Shown here piece after piece: positions 35,037 through 45,747 of a stretch of 64,000 bases of DNA. The stretch covers positions 124,001-188,000 of the forward strand of contig NZ_BOQP01000001.1 in assembly GCF_018332715.1 (NCBI RefSeq). Direction: 5' to 3'. The DNA comes from Winogradskya consettensis. Lineage in GTDB: Bacteria > Actinomycetota > Actinomycetes > Mycobacteriales > Micromonosporaceae. How positions within the stretch are numbered: the first letter of the stretch is position 1; each line of letters opens with the position of its first letter. A program made the translations under genes and the position numbers. The notes beneath the pieces are model-generated. The model did not search any database and was not told the DNA's origin. It was given only the letters and a program-made list of their open reading frames with translations.

Positions 35037-35072
35037 GGGGGGTACCAGCAGTTTCAGCTGCTCTCACCCCCC
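35037..35072 (+). promoter_or_regulatory. Hairpin before a small membrane-protein gene
   Basis: GGGGGGT (35037-35043) pairs with ACCCCCC (35066-35072), with an inner AGCAG/CTGCT stem. It lies between the MFS stop and the Shine-Dalgarno (GGAGG) of the next gene. It could be a terminator without a T-run or a leader structure. Confidence 0.45.
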
Positions 35073-35087
35073 GATGGAGGCTCTCGA

Positions 35088-35300
35088 ATGCTCGCGATCG
35101 CCGCGGCCGTTGTTTTCGGCATCTACCTGCTGCTCGACCTTTTCGACGTGAAGACCACGGACCTGTTCAACTTCCCCACGTTCGCGGCCCTCGGCCTGCT
35201 GCTCCTCTCGCTCTACCTCGCCGGCATCGGCAGCGGCCCGCGCAACGGTTCCGGCGGCTCGGGCCGTCGTTTCTCCGGCCGTCGTCCCGGCCGCGGCTGA
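35088..35300 (+). CDS. Small two-helix membrane protein
   Basis: A 70-residue protein with two hydrophobic segments ([17 protein letters not shown] and [17 protein letters not shown]) joined by [10 protein letters not shown], and a basic Gly/Ser/Arg-rich tail. GGAGG lies seven bases before the ATG. The gene ends shortly before a clear terminator. Function unknown. Confidence 0.75.
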   Translation: MLAIAAAVVFGIYLLLDLFDVKTTDLFNFPTFAALGLLLLSLYLAGIGSGPRNGSGGSGRRFSGRRPGRG

Positions 35301-35311
35301 ACGCGTCCCGC

Positions 35312-35343
35312 AAAGGCGCCGTCTTGAAGAAGGCGGCGCCTTT
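35312..35343. terminator. Terminator hairpin AAAGGCGCCG/CGGCGCCTTT
   Basis: A perfect 10-bp inverted repeat (35312-35321 and 35334-35343) with A and T ends on the two sides, typical of a bidirectional intrinsic terminator. It closes the small membrane-protein gene and insulates rarA. Confidence 0.75.
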
Positions 35344-35424
35344 CCGTGTGCGTTGGATCACGCTGAGTTCCGGATGAATGGCGCATTTCAGGCACCGGGC
35401 GGAGGCCCGGTACTGTCGATGCCA

Positions 35425-37503
35425 ATGGAATTCGACGGACTCTTCTCCCTGAACGAGCCGGGTGGTGTCCGCACCGCGCCACCGGCCGATGCGGAGTCCA
35501 GCCTGACCCGGCCCGACCCCGGATCGCCCCTGCCCGTGCGCATGCGACCGGTGACGCTGGACGAGCTGGTGGGCCAGAAACATCTGCTCGCCCCCGGCGC
35601 CCCGCTGCGCCAGCTGGTCACCGGCACCACCCCCATGTCGGTCATCCTCTGGGGCCCGCCAGGCACGGGCAAGACCACCATCGCGCACCTCGTCGCCGGC
35701 ACCACCGACCGCAAATTCGTCGCGATGTCAGCCCTCACCGCCGGCGTCAAGGATGTCCGCGCGGTCATCGAGACGGCCCGCCGCGACCGCCGCTACGGCG
35801 GCCCGCCCACCGTGCTGTTCATCGACGAGGTCCACCGCTTCAGCAAGACCCAGCAGGACTCCCTGCTCGCCGCCGTCGAGGACCGCACGGTCACCCTGCT
35901 CGCGGCCACCACGGAGAACCCCTACTTCTCGGTGATCTCCCCGCTGCTGTCGCGCTGCGTGCTGCTCACCCTGCAATCCCTCGACGAGGACGACGTGCGG
36001 GGCCTCATCCGCCGCGCGGTCACCGACGAGCGCGGCCTGGCCGGTGCGGTCACCCTCACCCCCGAAGCCGAGGACCATCTCGTACGCCTCGCAGGTGGCG
36101 ATGTCCGCAAAGCGCTGACCGCCCTCGAGGCCGCAGCCGGCTCCGCGGAAGCCCAGGGCGTCCCCGAGATCGACCTCGCCACCGCCGAAAAAGCAGTCGA
36201 CGTGGCAGCCGTCCGCTACGACCGCGACGGCGACGCCCACTACGACGTGATCAGCGCCTTCATCAAGAGCATGCGCGGCTCCGACCCCGACGCCGCCCTG
36301 CACTGGCTCGCCCGCATGCTCGTCGCCGGCGAGGACCCCCGGTTCATCGCCCGCCGCATCACCATCTTCGCCAGCGAGGACATCGGCATGGCAGACCCGC
36401 AGGCCCTGCTCATCGCCACCGCGGCGGGCCAGGCCGTGCAATCGGTCGGCCTCCCCGAAGCCGGCCTCACCCTCGCCCAGGCCGTCATCCACATGGCCAC
36501 CGCCCCCAAATCCAACACGGTCACCAACGGCCTCTTCGCCGCCATGGCCGACGTCCGCGCAGGCAAGGGCGGCTCCGTCCCCGCCCACCTCCGCGACGCC
36601 CACTACCCCGGCAGCAAGGGCCTCGGCCACGGCCGCGGCTACCGCTACCCCCACGACGACCCCAAGGGCGTCGTCCGCCAGCAGTACGCCCCCGACGACC
36701 TCGCCGACACCGAGTACTACACCCCCACCGACCACGGCGCCGAACGAGCCCTCGCCGACCGCCTCCCCCGCCTGCGCCGCATCGTCCGCGGCGCCCCGAT
36801 CCCCGCCGCCCGCGACAACCAGGCCCGTTCGGCTGCTTCCGGGCCTACCGCTTCTGCGCCTGCTGCTGCTCCTGCGGTGGTCCCGGTCCCGGGTTCTGTT
36901 GGGGGCGAGCTTCCTGGGGCGGCGGCTGGGTCTGACGGTGGCCAGGGTTCTTCGGCCGGCTCCGTTCCTGCGGCCGGCCCTGTTGCTCCGGCTGGCCCGA
37001 TCGCTTCGGCCAAGGCTGCGCCGTCCGGAGGGGCGCCTGCTGCTTCTCTCGGCGGCCCTTCCCTTAGCGGCCCTCCGTCTGGCAGCCCTTCTGCCGACGG
37101 TTCGGCTTCCTCGGGGTCCCCGGAGGGATTGGCCGGGGCTGATTCGGTAGCGGCCGACCCGGTTGAGGCCGACCCGGTTGAGGCCGACTCGGTTGGGGCC
37201 GACTCGATTGGGGCTGGCTCGGTTGATGTCATTTCGGGCGGCGGACCTGATTTGGCCGGAAGTACCGGGGTTGCGACCGCTTCGGCCGGAAGCGCTCCCA
37301 CAGCGAACAGGAAGCGGCGCGGCCCGCGTAAGGTGCCGCACGACACTTCTCCCGCAGTGCCCGCGGGTGCCGCGGGGGAGATGCCGGAGAACGGCTCGGC
37401 CGGGGCCCCGCAAGGGGTTCGGGGTGAGGCTTCGCAGGGTGCCCCGGGTGGGGTGCGCAAGGGCGACGACAACGGCGTGAGCGCCGGGGAGGACCAGCCG
37501 TGA
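35425..37503 (+). CDS. rarA: Replication-associated recombination protein RarA (MgsA) with a long low-complexity tail
   Basis: A 692-residue AAA+ ATPase related to RuvB and the clamp loader, acting at stalled forks. Walker A is [13 protein letters not shown], Walker [16 protein letters not shown], sensor 1 ATTENP and sensor 2 [11 protein letters not shown]; the tetramerisation domain follows ([20 protein letters not shown]). The catalytic and tetramer part ends near residue 465, which is the usual full length. The remaining 220 residues are Ala/Gly/Ser/Pro-rich and contain a short repeat of the type [18 protein letters not shown]. This tail is unusual for RarA and resembles the composition of the next gene, which overlaps by GTGA. 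The start is taken as ATG at 35425; an ATG two codons upstream is also possible. Confidence 0.93.
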   Translation: MEFDGLFSLNEPGGVRTAPPADAESSLTRPDPGSPLPVRMRPVTLDELVGQKHLLAPGAPLRQLVTGTTPMSVILWGPPGTGKTTIAHLVAGTTDRKFVAMSALTAGVKDVRAVIETARRDRRYGGPPTVLFIDEVHRFSKTQQDSLLAAVEDRTVTLLAATTENPYFSVISPLLSRCVLLTLQSLDEDDVRGLIRRAVTDERGLAGAVTLTPEAEDHLVRLAGGDVRKALTALEAAAGSAEAQGVPEIDLATAEKAVDVAAVRYDRDGDAHYDVISAFIKSMRGSDPDAALHWLARMLVAGEDPRFIARRITIFASEDIGMADPQALLIATAAGQAVQSVGLPEAGLTLAQAVIHMATAPKSNTVTNGLFAAMADVRAGKGGSVPAHLRDAHYPGSKGLGHGRGYRYPHDDPKGVVRQQYAPDDLADTEYYTPTDHGAERALADRLPRLRRIVRGAPIPAARDNQARSAASGPTASAPAAAPAVVPVPGSVGGELPGAAAGSDGGQGSSAGSVPAAGPVAPAGPIASAKAAPSGGAPAASLGGPSLSGPPSGSPSADGSASSGSPEGLAGADSVAADPVEADPVEADSVGADSIGAGSVDVISGGGPDLAGSTGVATASAGSAPTANRKRRGPRKVPHDTSPAVPAGAAGEMPENGSAGAPQGVRGEASQGAPGGVRKGDDNGVSAGEDQP

Positions 37504-40500
37504 GCAGGCGCGGTGCCGATCGGCCCGACGACGACGAAGAGCGCAGCGACCAGACCGGCCGCAGCCGCCGGTTGTTCGGCCGCGGCCGCCCGGAGCCGGT
37601 CGAGCCCGAACCGCTGCCCGGCGAGGAGACCGGCTGGCTCGACGATCTGCGCACCGCCAAGCAGCAGGCCGCAGCCATCGGTCCAGGGACAGCCCCCGGC
37701 GAAGGCCGCTTCAGCAAGAGCGGCCGCACCGCCCCCGGCCCGGACGACACCCCGGACGAGGACGACTCCTTCCCCCCGCTGCCCACCTCAGCCCCGCCGG
37801 CCCCCTCCGCGGCGCCAGTGCAGCCGGCCCCCACCCCGCAATCCCCGGCGTACCCCCAATCGGGAGCCCGCCCTCAGTCCGCCCCGCGCCCCCAGCCCTC
37901 CCCCCGCCCGCGCCCCGGAACGCCCCCGGCCCCGGCCACACCCCCGGGCACACCGGTCACAGGCGCCCGCGCGGCAGCATCCATCCCGCCCCGAGGCGCC
38001 CCCGGCATGCCCCCGGCCCCCCGCGGCGCCGCCACCCCATCCGCTGGCCCAACCGGCCCGGTCTCCGGCGCCCGCGGCGGTGCCCCGGCCCCCCGCGGCG
38101 CAGCACCGGGCCAAGTCCCCGGCAACTTCCCCCCGCGCGGCGCGGCCAGTGCCCAGGTTCCCGGCACCCTCGCGCCCCGCGCTGTACCCGGCGCCCCCGA
38201 CCCGCGTGGCACCCAAGCACCCGGCGGCCCTGACCCGCGTGGTGGCCAGATGCCCGGAGGCCCTGACCCGCGTGGTGGGCAGGTGCCCGGTGGGCCGGAC
38301 CCGCGTGGTGGCCAGATGCCCGGAGGCCCTGACCCGCGTGGTGGGCAGGTGCCCGGTGGGCCGGACCCCCGTGGTGCGGGTGGTGGCGGACCGCGTGGTG
38401 CTGCGAGCGTTGCGGTGCCGGGTGTGGCCGGGGTTCCGCGTGGTGTGGCGCCCGGTGGTTTGCCTGGGGGGCCGCCGGTGGCAGGTCCTGGGCAGCAGGA
38501 GACCGGCGGAGCTCTGCAGGGCCGGCGTGGAGCCCGCGAACGGCCTGCGGGGGACCAGTCCGTCGGTCGGCGGGCTGCCCCGGAGCCTGAGGTTCCGGGC
38601 CAGGGACGTCGTCAGCTCGACCCGGGAGAATTCGGTGGGCCCGCCGGTCAGAGCCAGTCCGGTGCGTTTCCCACGGTGGGTGGTCCGTCCGGCGGGTACC
38701 CCGCGGTGGGCTACCGCTCCGGGGCGTACCCGGCGGTCGGCCCGGCTTCTGGTGTGCCCGCTTCGGGTAACGCGCCGGAGGTTCCCGGTGTGCGGCACAC
38801 GTCGCCCGAGAACGCGCGCGCCGCGGGCCGGCACGGGGCCGGCCCGGACGAGTCTTTGCCGGGACGCCCGGTTTCACCTTCCGGCCGGGCGAGCCGCCAT
38901 CAAGGTCCCGACGAGGGTGCGCCGGGTCGTTCCGCGCGTCACCAGGACCCCGAGCAGGGCCCGCCGGGACGCCTCGGCCGCCGTGACGCGTCGGGCACCG
39001 GGGCCTTCCCCGTGTATTCGCCCACCGGCAGCCACGCCCTGGTCGACGGACCCGCAACGCGTCGCAGCGGCCACGCAGCGGCTCCCGACGAGGATTTCAC
39101 CGCTCGCGCGGGCCAGGACGAGGGATTCACCGGTCGCGGCCGTCGCGCTGCCCCCGATGACGCCCCCGCCGGCCGTCGTGCGGCTTCTGATGACGCCCCG
39201 ACGGGCCGTCGTGCAGCGCCGGAGGACGGCCCGTCCGGCCGTCGTGCCGTGCCGCAAGAGGGTCTGGCAGGGCGGCGGGCTGCGCCGGAGGATGGGCAGG
39301 CAGGGCGGCGGGCTGCGCCTGAAGACATGGGTGCTGGGCGGCGGGGTGCTGCTGGTGGTGGGGCGGCTCGGCCGACGAGTGGGTCGAGCCGGCCGGTTTC
39401 GGCTGTGCCGGCGGCGGACGGGAGTTCCTTCGGGTCGCGGAATGCCGCGACGACCGGCGGCCGGGCGCGGCCCGATGGGCAGCAGCCGGCTGAGCCGGGC
39501 GGACGGCACGGGCGGTCCGACGGGGGCGAGGGCTCCGGCGAGGTGCAGCACACCGGTCCGATTCCGGCCGGTGGACCCGGTGGACCCGGTGCTCCGCCGG
39601 TGCGAGCCTCGGCGGCGGTGGTGCCGCCGGTGGTGCCGGGGCGTGAGGGCGTTCGCACTCCTGCCGTTCCCGGGCGTGCCGGGGCCATGGCCGGTACCTC
39701 GTCCGGCGTGATCAGCAATACCGGGCAGATTCCGAAGGTCGGCCGGGCGCCCGCGGGTCCGATTCGCGGTTCGGGGCGCGTTCCTCGCCCGGGGCAGCCG
39801 GAACAGGGACCGCCCGGACGCGCCGTGGTTCGGCCGGTACCCCCGCGGGGTGCGCCTGGTGAGGCCGCCGCCGACCCGAACGAGCAGGGAACAGGCCAAC
39901 GCGGCCCCGGTCAGCAGGGCCCCGGTCAGCAGGGCCCCGGTCAGCAGGGAACGGGCCAACGCGGTCAGGGTCAGCAGGTTCAGGGTCAGCAGGGTCCGGG
40001 TCTGCAGGGTCCGGGCCAGCGTGTCTCGGGCCAGCGGGGGCCCGGTCTGGCGGGCCCAGGTCAGGTAGTAGGCACGGGTCAGGTAGTGGGCACGGGCCAG
40101 GTAGTGGGAACGGGCCAGGTGGGCCCAGGTCAGGTGGGACCGGGTCAGCAAGGGGCCGGTCCGCAGGGGCCGGGGGCGCCGGTGCAGGCCGGGCGGGCTG
40201 CCGCCGCCGTTCAGGCGGGGCGGGGTGCCGCGTCGGTGCATGCCGCCCGCAGTCTGGGTGATGTGCAGGCAGGTCAGGGCGTGCCTGGTCATGGCGCGAC
40301 GGAGGCCGCGGGGCGTGGGACGGGTGATGTGCCGCCGGGCCGCGGGACCGCAGAAGTAGCTCGCGGCGGAGCTGCCGTAGTCCCGGGCCGCGCCGAGGTT
40401 CCCGGCCGTGCAGAAGTGCCGGGCCGCATCGATGTCCCGGGCCGCGACGAAGCGCCGGGTCGAGCAGACGTTCCTGGCCGCGCCGAGGTTCCGGGCCGCG

Positions 40501-41732
40501 CCGAGATCCCAGGTCGGGCAGAGGTCCCGGGCCGGGCAGAGGTCCCGGGCCGAGCCGCAGTGCCGGGCCGGGCCGAGGTGCCCGGTCGCGCTGAGGTTCC
40601 CGGCAGAGCTGAGGTTCCGGGCCGGGCTGAGGTGCCAGGCCGGGCTGAGGTCCCGGGCAGAGCGGAAGTGCCGGGCAGAGCGGAAGTGCCGGGCAGAGCG
40701 GAAGTGCCCGGCCGGGCTGCGGTCCCGGGGCGCGCCGAGGTTCCGGGCCGGGCCGCGGTGCCTGGGCGGGCTGAGGTGCCTGGGCGGGCTGAGGTTCCGG
40801 GCCGCGCCGAGATTTCGGGTGGTGTGGAAGGGGCCGGGCGGCCTGAGGATCTGAGCGGCGTCGAGGGAGCTGGGCGGGCTGAGGTTCGGCCGGATATCGG
40901 GGCTGGGGATTCGGGGTTCGGGCGGCCCAGTCCGGTGGCTCGGGCTGCGGCGGCGGCTCGGGTGGGCGTACCCAAGGCTGGGGGGGACGGGGAGAATCTG
41001 CCGGCTCTGCGGGCTGCAGCTGCCGGGAGTGACGATTCGGTCGCTGTTGGTGGGTTGAAGGGTGCCCGGTCGGAGTTGCGCAGGCAGATGCGGGCCAAGC
41101 GGCGGCTCCGGGTGCTGACCCTGAGCGTGCTGAGTGTGCTGGTGCTGGGGTTGTTGCCGCTGTTCTTCGGGGTGCGGTCGGCGATGAAGGATCCCGTTTT
41201 CACGTCGCTGGACTCGTTGAACGTGCCGGGGTGGGCGGATCGGCAGTCCGAGGATGTCAGTGCGGGCAGCCGGTGGTGTTTCATCGATTGCCGGTTCCGG
41301 GAGCGGACGGTTCAGTCGGAGAAGGCTTTCGGGGAGACCGCGACGGCGTACGCGTCGGCGCTCAGTTCCGCCGGGTGGAAGCCGCTCGACGGGAAGTGCA
41401 CCGATCAGCCGGCGACGACCGAGGGCAAGTACACCTGCTGGCAGCGGGACGAGTTCACTCTGGACCTGTGGGTTCGGATTCCTGAATGCGCGGTGGATGC
41501 CGTGGCTGCTCAGGACCCTGATGCGGTGCCGTCGCTGGGACCCGATGGGGTGGTCGAGACCGTCGACCCGTCCAAGTGCACGGGGTCGACGGTCAGCATC
41601 AAGGTGCAGAACGCCGTCACGGACCCCCGGGGCAAGGCCGAGCCCGCCGAGAACCCCTCGCTGGTGGGGGAGACGCCGGACCCGGTCCTGACCAACGACC
41701 CGCTGCTGGAGCCGACACCCTCGGCGTCGTGA
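37500..41732 (+). CDS. Giant repeat-rich single-pass membrane protein
   Basis: A 1410-residue protein with no recognised family. Residues 1-1190 are predicted disordered and made of tandem peptide repeats: GGPDPRGGQ(M/V)P units near residue 240, [12 protein letters not shown] units near 550, GQQGPG and GQVVGT units near 800-890, and 24 VPGRAE-type hexapeptides at 961-1104. After an Arg/Lys-rich stretch ([13 protein letters not shown]) one transmembrane helix follows (about 1205-1227). An extracellular domain of about 180 residues comes next, with six cysteines (WCFIDC, GKC, TCW, ECA, KCT) that could make three disulfides. The C-terminal domain looks ordered and is probably the conserved part. 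GTG start overlapping the rarA stop. The repeat blocks keep this frame throughout, which supports real translation. A cytoplasmic tether at the envelope or cell pole is conceivable but not shown. Confidence 0.75.
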   Translation: MSRRGADRPDDDEERSDQTGRSRRLFGRGRPEPVEPEPLPGEETGWLDDLRTAKQQAAAIGPGTAPGEGRFSKSGRTAPGPDDTPDEDDSFPPLPTSAPPAPSAAPVQPAPTPQSPAYPQSGARPQSAPRPQPSPRPRPGTPPAPATPPGTPVTGARAAASIPPRGAPGMPPAPRGAATPSAGPTGPVSGARGGAPAPRGAAPGQVPGNFPPRGAASAQVPGTLAPRAVPGAPDPRGTQAPGGPDPRGGQMPGGPDPRGGQVPGGPDPRGGQMPGGPDPRGGQVPGGPDPRGAGGGGPRGAASVAVPGVAGVPRGVAPGGLPGGPPVAGPGQQETGGALQGRRGARERPAGDQSVGRRAAPEPEVPGQGRRQLDPGEFGGPAGQSQSGAFPTVGGPSGGYPAVGYRSGAYPAVGPASGVPASGNAPEVPGVRHTSPENARAAGRHGAGPDESLPGRPVSPSGRASRHQGPDEGAPGRSARHQDPEQGPPGRLGRRDASGTGAFPVYSPTGSHALVDGPATRRSGHAAAPDEDFTARAGQDEGFTGRGRRAAPDDAPAGRRAASDDAPTGRRAAPEDGPSGRRAVPQEGLAGRRAAPEDGQAGRRAAPEDMGAGRRGAAGGGAARPTSGSSRPVSAVPAADGSSFGSRNAATTGGRARPDGQQPAEPGGRHGRSDGGEGSGEVQHTGPIPAGGPGGPGAPPVRASAAVVPPVVPGREGVRTPAVPGRAGAMAGTSSGVISNTGQIPKVGRAPAGPIRGSGRVPRPGQPEQGPPGRAVVRPVPPRGAPGEAAADPNEQGTGQRGPGQQGPGQQGPGQQGTGQRGQGQQVQGQQGPGLQGPGQRVSGQRGPGLAGPGQVVGTGQVVGTGQVVGTGQVGPGQVGPGQQGAGPQGPGAPVQAGRAAAAVQAGRGAASVHAARSLGDVQAGQGVPGHGATEAAGRGTGDVPPGRGTAEVARGGAAVVPGRAEVPGRAEVPGRIDVPGRDEAPGRADVPGRAEVPGRAEIPGRAEVPGRAEVPGRAAVPGRAEVPGRAEVPGRAEVPGRAEVPGRAEVPGRAEVPGRAEVPGRAEVPGRAAVPGRAEVPGRAAVPGRAEVPGRAEVPGRAEISGGVEGAGRPEDLSGVEGAGRAEVRPDIGAGDSGFGRPSPVARAAAAARVGVPKAGGDGENLPALRAAAAGSDDSVAVGGLKGARSELRRQMRAKRRLRVLTLSVLSVLVLGLLPLFFGVRSAMKDPVFTSLDSLNVPGWADRQSEDVSAGSRWCFIDCRFRERTVQSEKAFGETATAYASALSSAGWKPLDGKCTDQPATTEGKYTCWQRDEFTLDLWVRIPECAVDAVAAQDPDAVPSLGPDGVVETVDPSKCTGSTVSIKVQNAVTDPRGKAEPAENPSLVGETPDPVLTNDPLLEPTPSAS
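38190..38375 (+). repeat. 33-bp tandem repeat encoding GGPDPRGGQ(M/V)P
   Basis: Four full 33-bp units (38223-38354) lie between a degenerate leading copy (38190-38222) and a partial trailing copy (38355-38375). Units 2 and 4 are identical in DNA; units 1 and 3 end in Met and units 2 and 4 in Val, giving a 66-bp higher-order period. The identity suggests recent duplication by slippage or unequal crossover. Confidence 0.85.
39882..40179 (+). repeat. Glycine/glutamine-rich tandem peptide repeats
   Basis: Short in-frame repeats of GQQGPG, GQRGQG and [11 protein letters not shown] type, mostly 15-18 bp units built on GGTCAGCAGGG and GGTCAGGTAGT. Boundaries are approximate. They belong to the disordered region of the 1410-residue protein. 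Confidence 0.7.
40380..40811 (+). repeat. 24-copy, 18-bp tandem repeat encoding VPGRAE hexapeptides
   Basis: Exactly 24 in-frame units from GTC at 40380 to GAG at 40811. Most encode VPGRAE; variants are [24 protein letters not shown] and one IPGRAE. The DNA of the units differs at third positions (GTC/GTT/GTG, CGC/CGG/CGT), so protein sequence, not DNA, appears to be conserved. The unit resembles the VPG turns of elastin-like polymers, with alternating Arg and Glu charges. Confidence 0.92.
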
Positions 41733-41809
41733 CGCGGACTCCGGTCACGGACGGTAGGGTTCTGCACGTTGTCAAGGCTCAGGGATCGTAGGTAGAGGAG
41801 ACGCGTGTA

Positions 41810-42271
41810 ATGGGCGCCGGAGAAATCGCAGGACTGATCGCGGCGGGCGCGTTCCTGATGCTCGTTGTCGTGCTCGCAGTGCCGATCCTGAAGTTGCGGC
41901 ACACGGTGGACGCCGCGACTCAGGCCATCAACGACCTGAATGACCGCACAGGGCCGCTGCTCGGTGGCGTCACCGAGACCGTGCAGAACGTGAATGTGGT
42001 GCTCGGGCAGACGCAGGTCTCTTTGGACGGTCTGAACGTGCAGCTTGCGAAGATCGACACCATGACCGAGCACGCGCAGAACGTGACGGCCAACGTGGCG
42101 AACCTGACCACCGTGGTGTCGGCCGCTGCCGCGAACCCGCTGGTCAAGGTCGCTTCGTTCGGGTACGGGCTGCGTAAGGCAGCGGCCGCTCGCCGTAACG
42201 CCGAGGACGAGCGCGACGTGCGCGCCACCCTCAAGCAGCGCCGCAAGGCCGCCCGCGCCGCAGGAAAGTGA
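41810..42271 (+). CDS. DUF948 membrane-anchored coiled-coil protein
   Basis: A 153-residue protein with one N-terminal helix (EIAGLIAAGAFLMLVVVLAVPIL), followed by a long amphipathic helix region (HTVDAATQAINDLNDRTGPLLGGVTETVQNVNVVLGQ) typical of DUF948, and a basic end (LKQRRKAARAAGK). These occur upstream of alaS in many actinomycetes and have no known function. AGAGGAG-like Shine-Dalgarno about 10 bases before the ATG. Confidence 0.85.
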   Translation: MGAGEIAGLIAAGAFLMLVVVLAVPILKLRHTVDAATQAINDLNDRTGPLLGGVTETVQNVNVVLGQTQVSLDGLNVQLAKIDTMTEHAQNVTANVANLTTVVSAAAANPLVKVASFGYGLRKAAAARRNAEDERDVRATLKQRRKAARAAGK

Positions 42272-42281
42272 GAAGACCCCT

Positions 42282-42584
42282 ATGAAGCGGTTGCTCTGGC
42301 TGGGCGTGGGCCTGGCCGTCGGCGCCATCGTCGTGCGCAAGCTCACCCGTAAGGCCAACGAGTTCACGCCGTCCGGCATCGCCTCGTCGCTGTCGGAATC
42401 CGCTGGCGGACTCGTCGAGTCGCTGCGTAGCTTCGTGGATGACGTCCGTGAGGGGATGGCCGAGCGGGAGCAGGAGATCCACGAGGCCTTCGCCGCGGGC
42501 GAGCTGTACGAGGACAAGTTCGCCGACGTGCGTGACGACACGCAGGACGGCACACGCGGGCGGCACGCCCAGGAGGGTCACTGA
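42282..42584 (+). CDS. Small membrane-associated protein (DUF6167-like)
   Basis: A 100-residue protein beginning [20 protein letters not shown], one membrane helix with a basic edge, followed by an acidic amphipathic helix ([27 protein letters not shown]). It matches the small gene usually found between the DUF948 gene and alaS. Its stop overlaps the alaS start (TGATG), so it is coupled to alaS. Confidence 0.75.
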   Translation: MKRLLWLGVGLAVGAIVVRKLTRKANEFTPSGIASSLSESAGGLVESLRSFVDDVREGMAEREQEIHEAFAAGELYEDKFADVRDDTQDGTRGRHAQEGH

Positions 42585-45268
42585 TGAAGACGGCGGAGAT
42601 CAAGCGGCGCTTTCTGGCGCATTTCGAGGCCAACGGGCACACGGTCGTGCCGAGCGCCCCGCTGCCCGCTATCGACGACCCGAACCTGCTGTTCATCAAT
42701 GCCGGCATGGTCCAGTTCGTCCCGTATTTCCTGGGTCAGCGGACCCCGGCCTTCTCGCGCGCGGTCAGCGTGCAGAAGTGCATCCGCACGCCGGACATCG
42801 ACGAGGTCGGCAAGACCTCGCGGCACGGCACGTTCTTCCAGATGAACGGCAACTTCTCGTTCGGTGACTACTTCAAGGAAGAGGCCATCCGGCTCGCCTG
42901 GGAGCTGTCGACCAACCCGATCGAGAAGGGTGGCTTCGGGCTGGACCCGGAGCGCATCTGGCCGACCGTCTACCTCGACGACGACGAGGCGTTCGGGATG
43001 TGGCAGGCCATCGGCGTGCCCGCCGAGCGGATCGTGCGCCGGGGCAAGAAGGACAACTGGTGGCACATGGGCATCGCCGGCCCGGGTGGCACCTGCTCGG
43101 AGCTCTTCTACGACCGCGGCCCGGAGTACGGCGCGGAGGGCGGTCCGGAGGTCGACGAGGACCGCTACATGGAGTACTGGAACCTCGTCTTCATGCAGTA
43201 CGAGATCACCGACGTGAAGAGCAAGGAAGTCTTCACGATCGTCGAGGATCTGCCCAAGAAGAACATCGACACGGGCATGGGCCTCGAGCGGGTCGCGTCG
43301 ATCCTGCAGGGCGTCGACAACCTGTACGAGATCGACGAGGTCAAGCCGATCCTGGCGCGCGCGGCGGAGCTGACCGGCAAGACGTACGGCGCGCACTCGG
43401 GCCACGAGGCCGGCAAGTCGCACCCGGACGACGTGCGGCTGCGGGTCATCGCGGACCACGTGCGTACGGCGCTGATGCTCATCGGTGACGGCGTGACCCC
43501 CAGCAACGAGGGACGCGGTTACGTGCTGCGCCGCATCATGCGCCGGGCGATCCGGTCGATGCGCCTGCTGGGCTGGGAGGCGCCGGCGCTGCCCGAGCTG
43601 CTTCCGGTGGCGCGGGACTGCATGTCGCCGTCCTACCCCGAGCTCGCCACGGACTTCGAGCGGATCTCCAAGTACGCGTACGCCGAGGAGGAGACGTTCC
43701 TCTCCACGCTGCGTGCGGGCGAGACGATCCTCGACACGGCGATCACCGACGCGAAGAAGTCCGGCGGCAGCAAGCTCGGGGGCGCGCAGGCGTTCCAGCT
43801 GCACGACACGTACGGCTTCCCGATCGACCTGACCCTGGAGATCGCGGCCGAGAAGGGCCTGGAGGTCGACCAGGAGGGCTTCCGCCGGCTGATGGCCGAC
43901 CAGCGGAACCGCGCGAAGGCCGACGCCGCGGCGCGCAAGACCGGGCACGCCGACCTGAGCGCCTACCGCACGGTGCTGGACGCGGGCGGCCCGATCGAGT
44001 TCACGGGTTACCAGGAGGTCACCCGGGAGTCGCGGGTGCGGGCGCTGCTCGGCTCGGGTGGCTCGTCGGTCGAGGTCGCGGGCGAGGGTGAGTACGTCGA
44101 GCTGGTGCTCGACACGACCCCGTTCTACGCCGAGGGCGGTGGCCAGCAGGCCGACACCGGCGTGATCAACGTGGGCGGCGGGCAGGTCGAGGTCGTCGAC
44201 GTGCAGCAGCCGATCCCGGGCCTGATCATCCACAAGGCGCGGGTGCTGCGTGGCGAGGTGCGCGCGGGCGAGGCCGGCTTCGCGGAGATCGACGTGACCC
44301 GGCGCAAGGCGATCTCGCGGTCCCACACGGCGACCCACCTGATCCACCAGACGATGCGGGCGTTCCTCGGCGAGTCGGCGACCCAGGCGGGTTCGCTGAA
44401 CGCGCCGGGCCGGCTGCGGTTCGACTTCAACACCCCGGGCGCGGTGTCGGCGAGCGTGCTGCACGACGTCGAGCAGCAGGTCAACGAGGTGCTGCTGCGT
44501 GACCTCGAGGTCCACGCGTTCATCACCTCCCAGGACGAGGCGCGCCGGCTCGGTGCGATGGCGCTGTTCGGGGAGAAGTACGGCGACGAGGTCCGAGTGG
44601 TTGAAGTCGGCGACTACGCGCGTGAACTTTGTGGTGGCACGCACGTGGCCCGCTCCGGCCAGCTGGGCCTCGTGAAGATCCTCAACGAGTCGTCGATCGG
44701 TGCCGGTGTGCGCCGCGTCGAGGCGCTCGTGGGTATCGACGCGTTCGGCTTCCTCGCCAAGGAGCATCTGCTGGTCACACGGCTCGCGGAGCTGTTCCGG
44801 GTCCCCGGCGACCAGGTCGCCGACCGGGTCGAGCAGACCGTGACGGCGCTGCGCGACGCGGAGAAGGAGCTCGAGAAGATGCGGGCGCAGATGGTTCTGG
44901 GCGGTGCGGGTGCGCTCGCGGCGCAGGCCCAGGATCTGCGCGGCGTCGCTTTTGTCGGGACCGAGGCGCCCGAGGGCGCCGCGACCAACGATGTGCGTAC
45001 CCTTGCGCAGGAGATCCGGGCCAAGATCGACTCGGCCCGTCCGGCGGTGGTCGTGGTAGCGGCCCGGGCCAACGGCAAGGCGTCGCTGATCGTCGCGGTC
45101 AACGCGGTCGCCAAGGGCCGTGGCCTGTCCGCGGCCGACCTGGTCAAGGGCGCGTTGTCCGGCCGTGGCGGCGGCAACGCCGATCTCGCGCAGGGCGGCG
45201 GTGTCCCCGCCGATCAGGTTCCGGCGCTGCTGGCGGCGGTGGAGAAGGCGGTCGGTGAGGCCGCCTGA
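42584..45268 (+). CDS. alaS: Alanyl-tRNA synthetase
   Basis: An 894-residue class II synthetase with all four parts: catalytic domain ([46 protein letters not shown]), tRNA-recognition domain, editing domain with zinc ligands (HTATHLIH and CGGTHV) and the C-terminal C-Ala domain (glycine-rich [16 protein letters not shown]). Length is normal. ATG overlaps the upstream stop. Confidence 0.98.
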   Translation: MKTAEIKRRFLAHFEANGHTVVPSAPLPAIDDPNLLFINAGMVQFVPYFLGQRTPAFSRAVSVQKCIRTPDIDEVGKTSRHGTFFQMNGNFSFGDYFKEEAIRLAWELSTNPIEKGGFGLDPERIWPTVYLDDDEAFGMWQAIGVPAERIVRRGKKDNWWHMGIAGPGGTCSELFYDRGPEYGAEGGPEVDEDRYMEYWNLVFMQYEITDVKSKEVFTIVEDLPKKNIDTGMGLERVASILQGVDNLYEIDEVKPILARAAELTGKTYGAHSGHEAGKSHPDDVRLRVIADHVRTALMLIGDGVTPSNEGRGYVLRRIMRRAIRSMRLLGWEAPALPELLPVARDCMSPSYPELATDFERISKYAYAEEETFLSTLRAGETILDTAITDAKKSGGSKLGGAQAFQLHDTYGFPIDLTLEIAAEKGLEVDQEGFRRLMADQRNRAKADAAARKTGHADLSAYRTVLDAGGPIEFTGYQEVTRESRVRALLGSGGSSVEVAGEGEYVELVLDTTPFYAEGGGQQADTGVINVGGGQVEVVDVQQPIPGLIIHKARVLRGEVRAGEAGFAEIDVTRRKAISRSHTATHLIHQTMRAFLGESATQAGSLNAPGRLRFDFNTPGAVSASVLHDVEQQVNEVLLRDLEVHAFITSQDEARRLGAMALFGEKYGDEVRVVEVGDYARELCGGTHVARSGQLGLVKILNESSIGAGVRRVEALVGIDAFGFLAKEHLLVTRLAELFRVPGDQVADRVEQTVTALRDAEKELEKMRAQMVLGGAGALAAQAQDLRGVAFVGTEAPEGAATNDVRTLAQEIRAKIDSARPAVVVVAARANGKASLIVAVNAVAKGRGLSAADLVKGALSGRGGGNADLAQGGGVPADQVPALLAAVEKAVGEAA

Positions 45269-45285
45269 GAAGGGCGGGCAAACCG

Positions 45286-45747
45286 ATGAGCGCATGGTCG
45301 CGGGGTAGGCGGCTGGCTGTCGATGTCGGTAAGGTGCGCGTCGGGGTCGCCATCAGCGACCCCGACGGGATCCTGGCCACCCCCCTGGTCACGGTCGCCC
45401 GTGACATGGGGGCGGCGCCCGACGTCGTCCCCCGCGACATAGCTGAGCTCGTTCGCCTCGTGGGGGAGCACGAGGTGGTGCAGATCGTCGTTGGCCTCCC
45501 CGTGCGCCTCAACGGGCGCGAGGGGGATGCCGCCATAGACATTCGTGCGTACGCTGGGCGGCTGGAACATGCGGTCGGGCAGGTCCCGATCGTGCTGGCG
45601 GACGAGCGGATGTCGACCGTCGTCGCGACCCGTAGGCTTGCCGAGCGCGGCGTACGGGGCAAACGGCAACGGGCGGTCGTCGACCAGGCGGCCGCGGTGG
45701 AGATCCTGCAGAGCTGGCTGGACGCACAGCGGAGGCAGACGAGATGA
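45286..45747 (+). CDS. ruvX: Holliday-junction resolvase-like protein RuvX (YqgF)
   Basis: A 153-residue RNase H-fold protein. The first acidic residue is in RLAVDVGKVRVGVAISD, the second strand region is IVVGLPVRLNGREG, and VLADERMSTVVA holds the later acidic residues; DQAAAVEILQSWL closes the fold. In E. coli YqgF acts in 16S rRNA 5' processing. Conserved position between alaS and mltG; the stop overlaps the mltG start by four bases. Confidence 0.93.
   Translation: MSAWSRGRRLAVDVGKVRVGVAISDPDGILATPLVTVARDMGAAPDVVPRDIAELVRLVGEHEVVQIVVGLPVRLNGREGDAAIDIRAYAGRLEHAVGQVPIVLADERMSTVVATRRLAERGVRGKRQRAVVDQAAAVEILQSWLDAQRRQTR

Noticed and set aside
37513-39711. Alternative 732-codon frame inside the repeat gene
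   Set aside because: It ends without the transmembrane and cysteine domain, and its repeats are less regular; the frame from 37500 keeps peptide periodicity to the end.
40380-40811. Repeat array as a CRISPR
   Set aside because: Units are contiguous 18-bp in-frame codons without spacers, inside a coding sequence.
42578-45295. 905-residue open frame antisense to alaS
   Set aside because: Same third-position GC effect; alaS is complete on the other strand.
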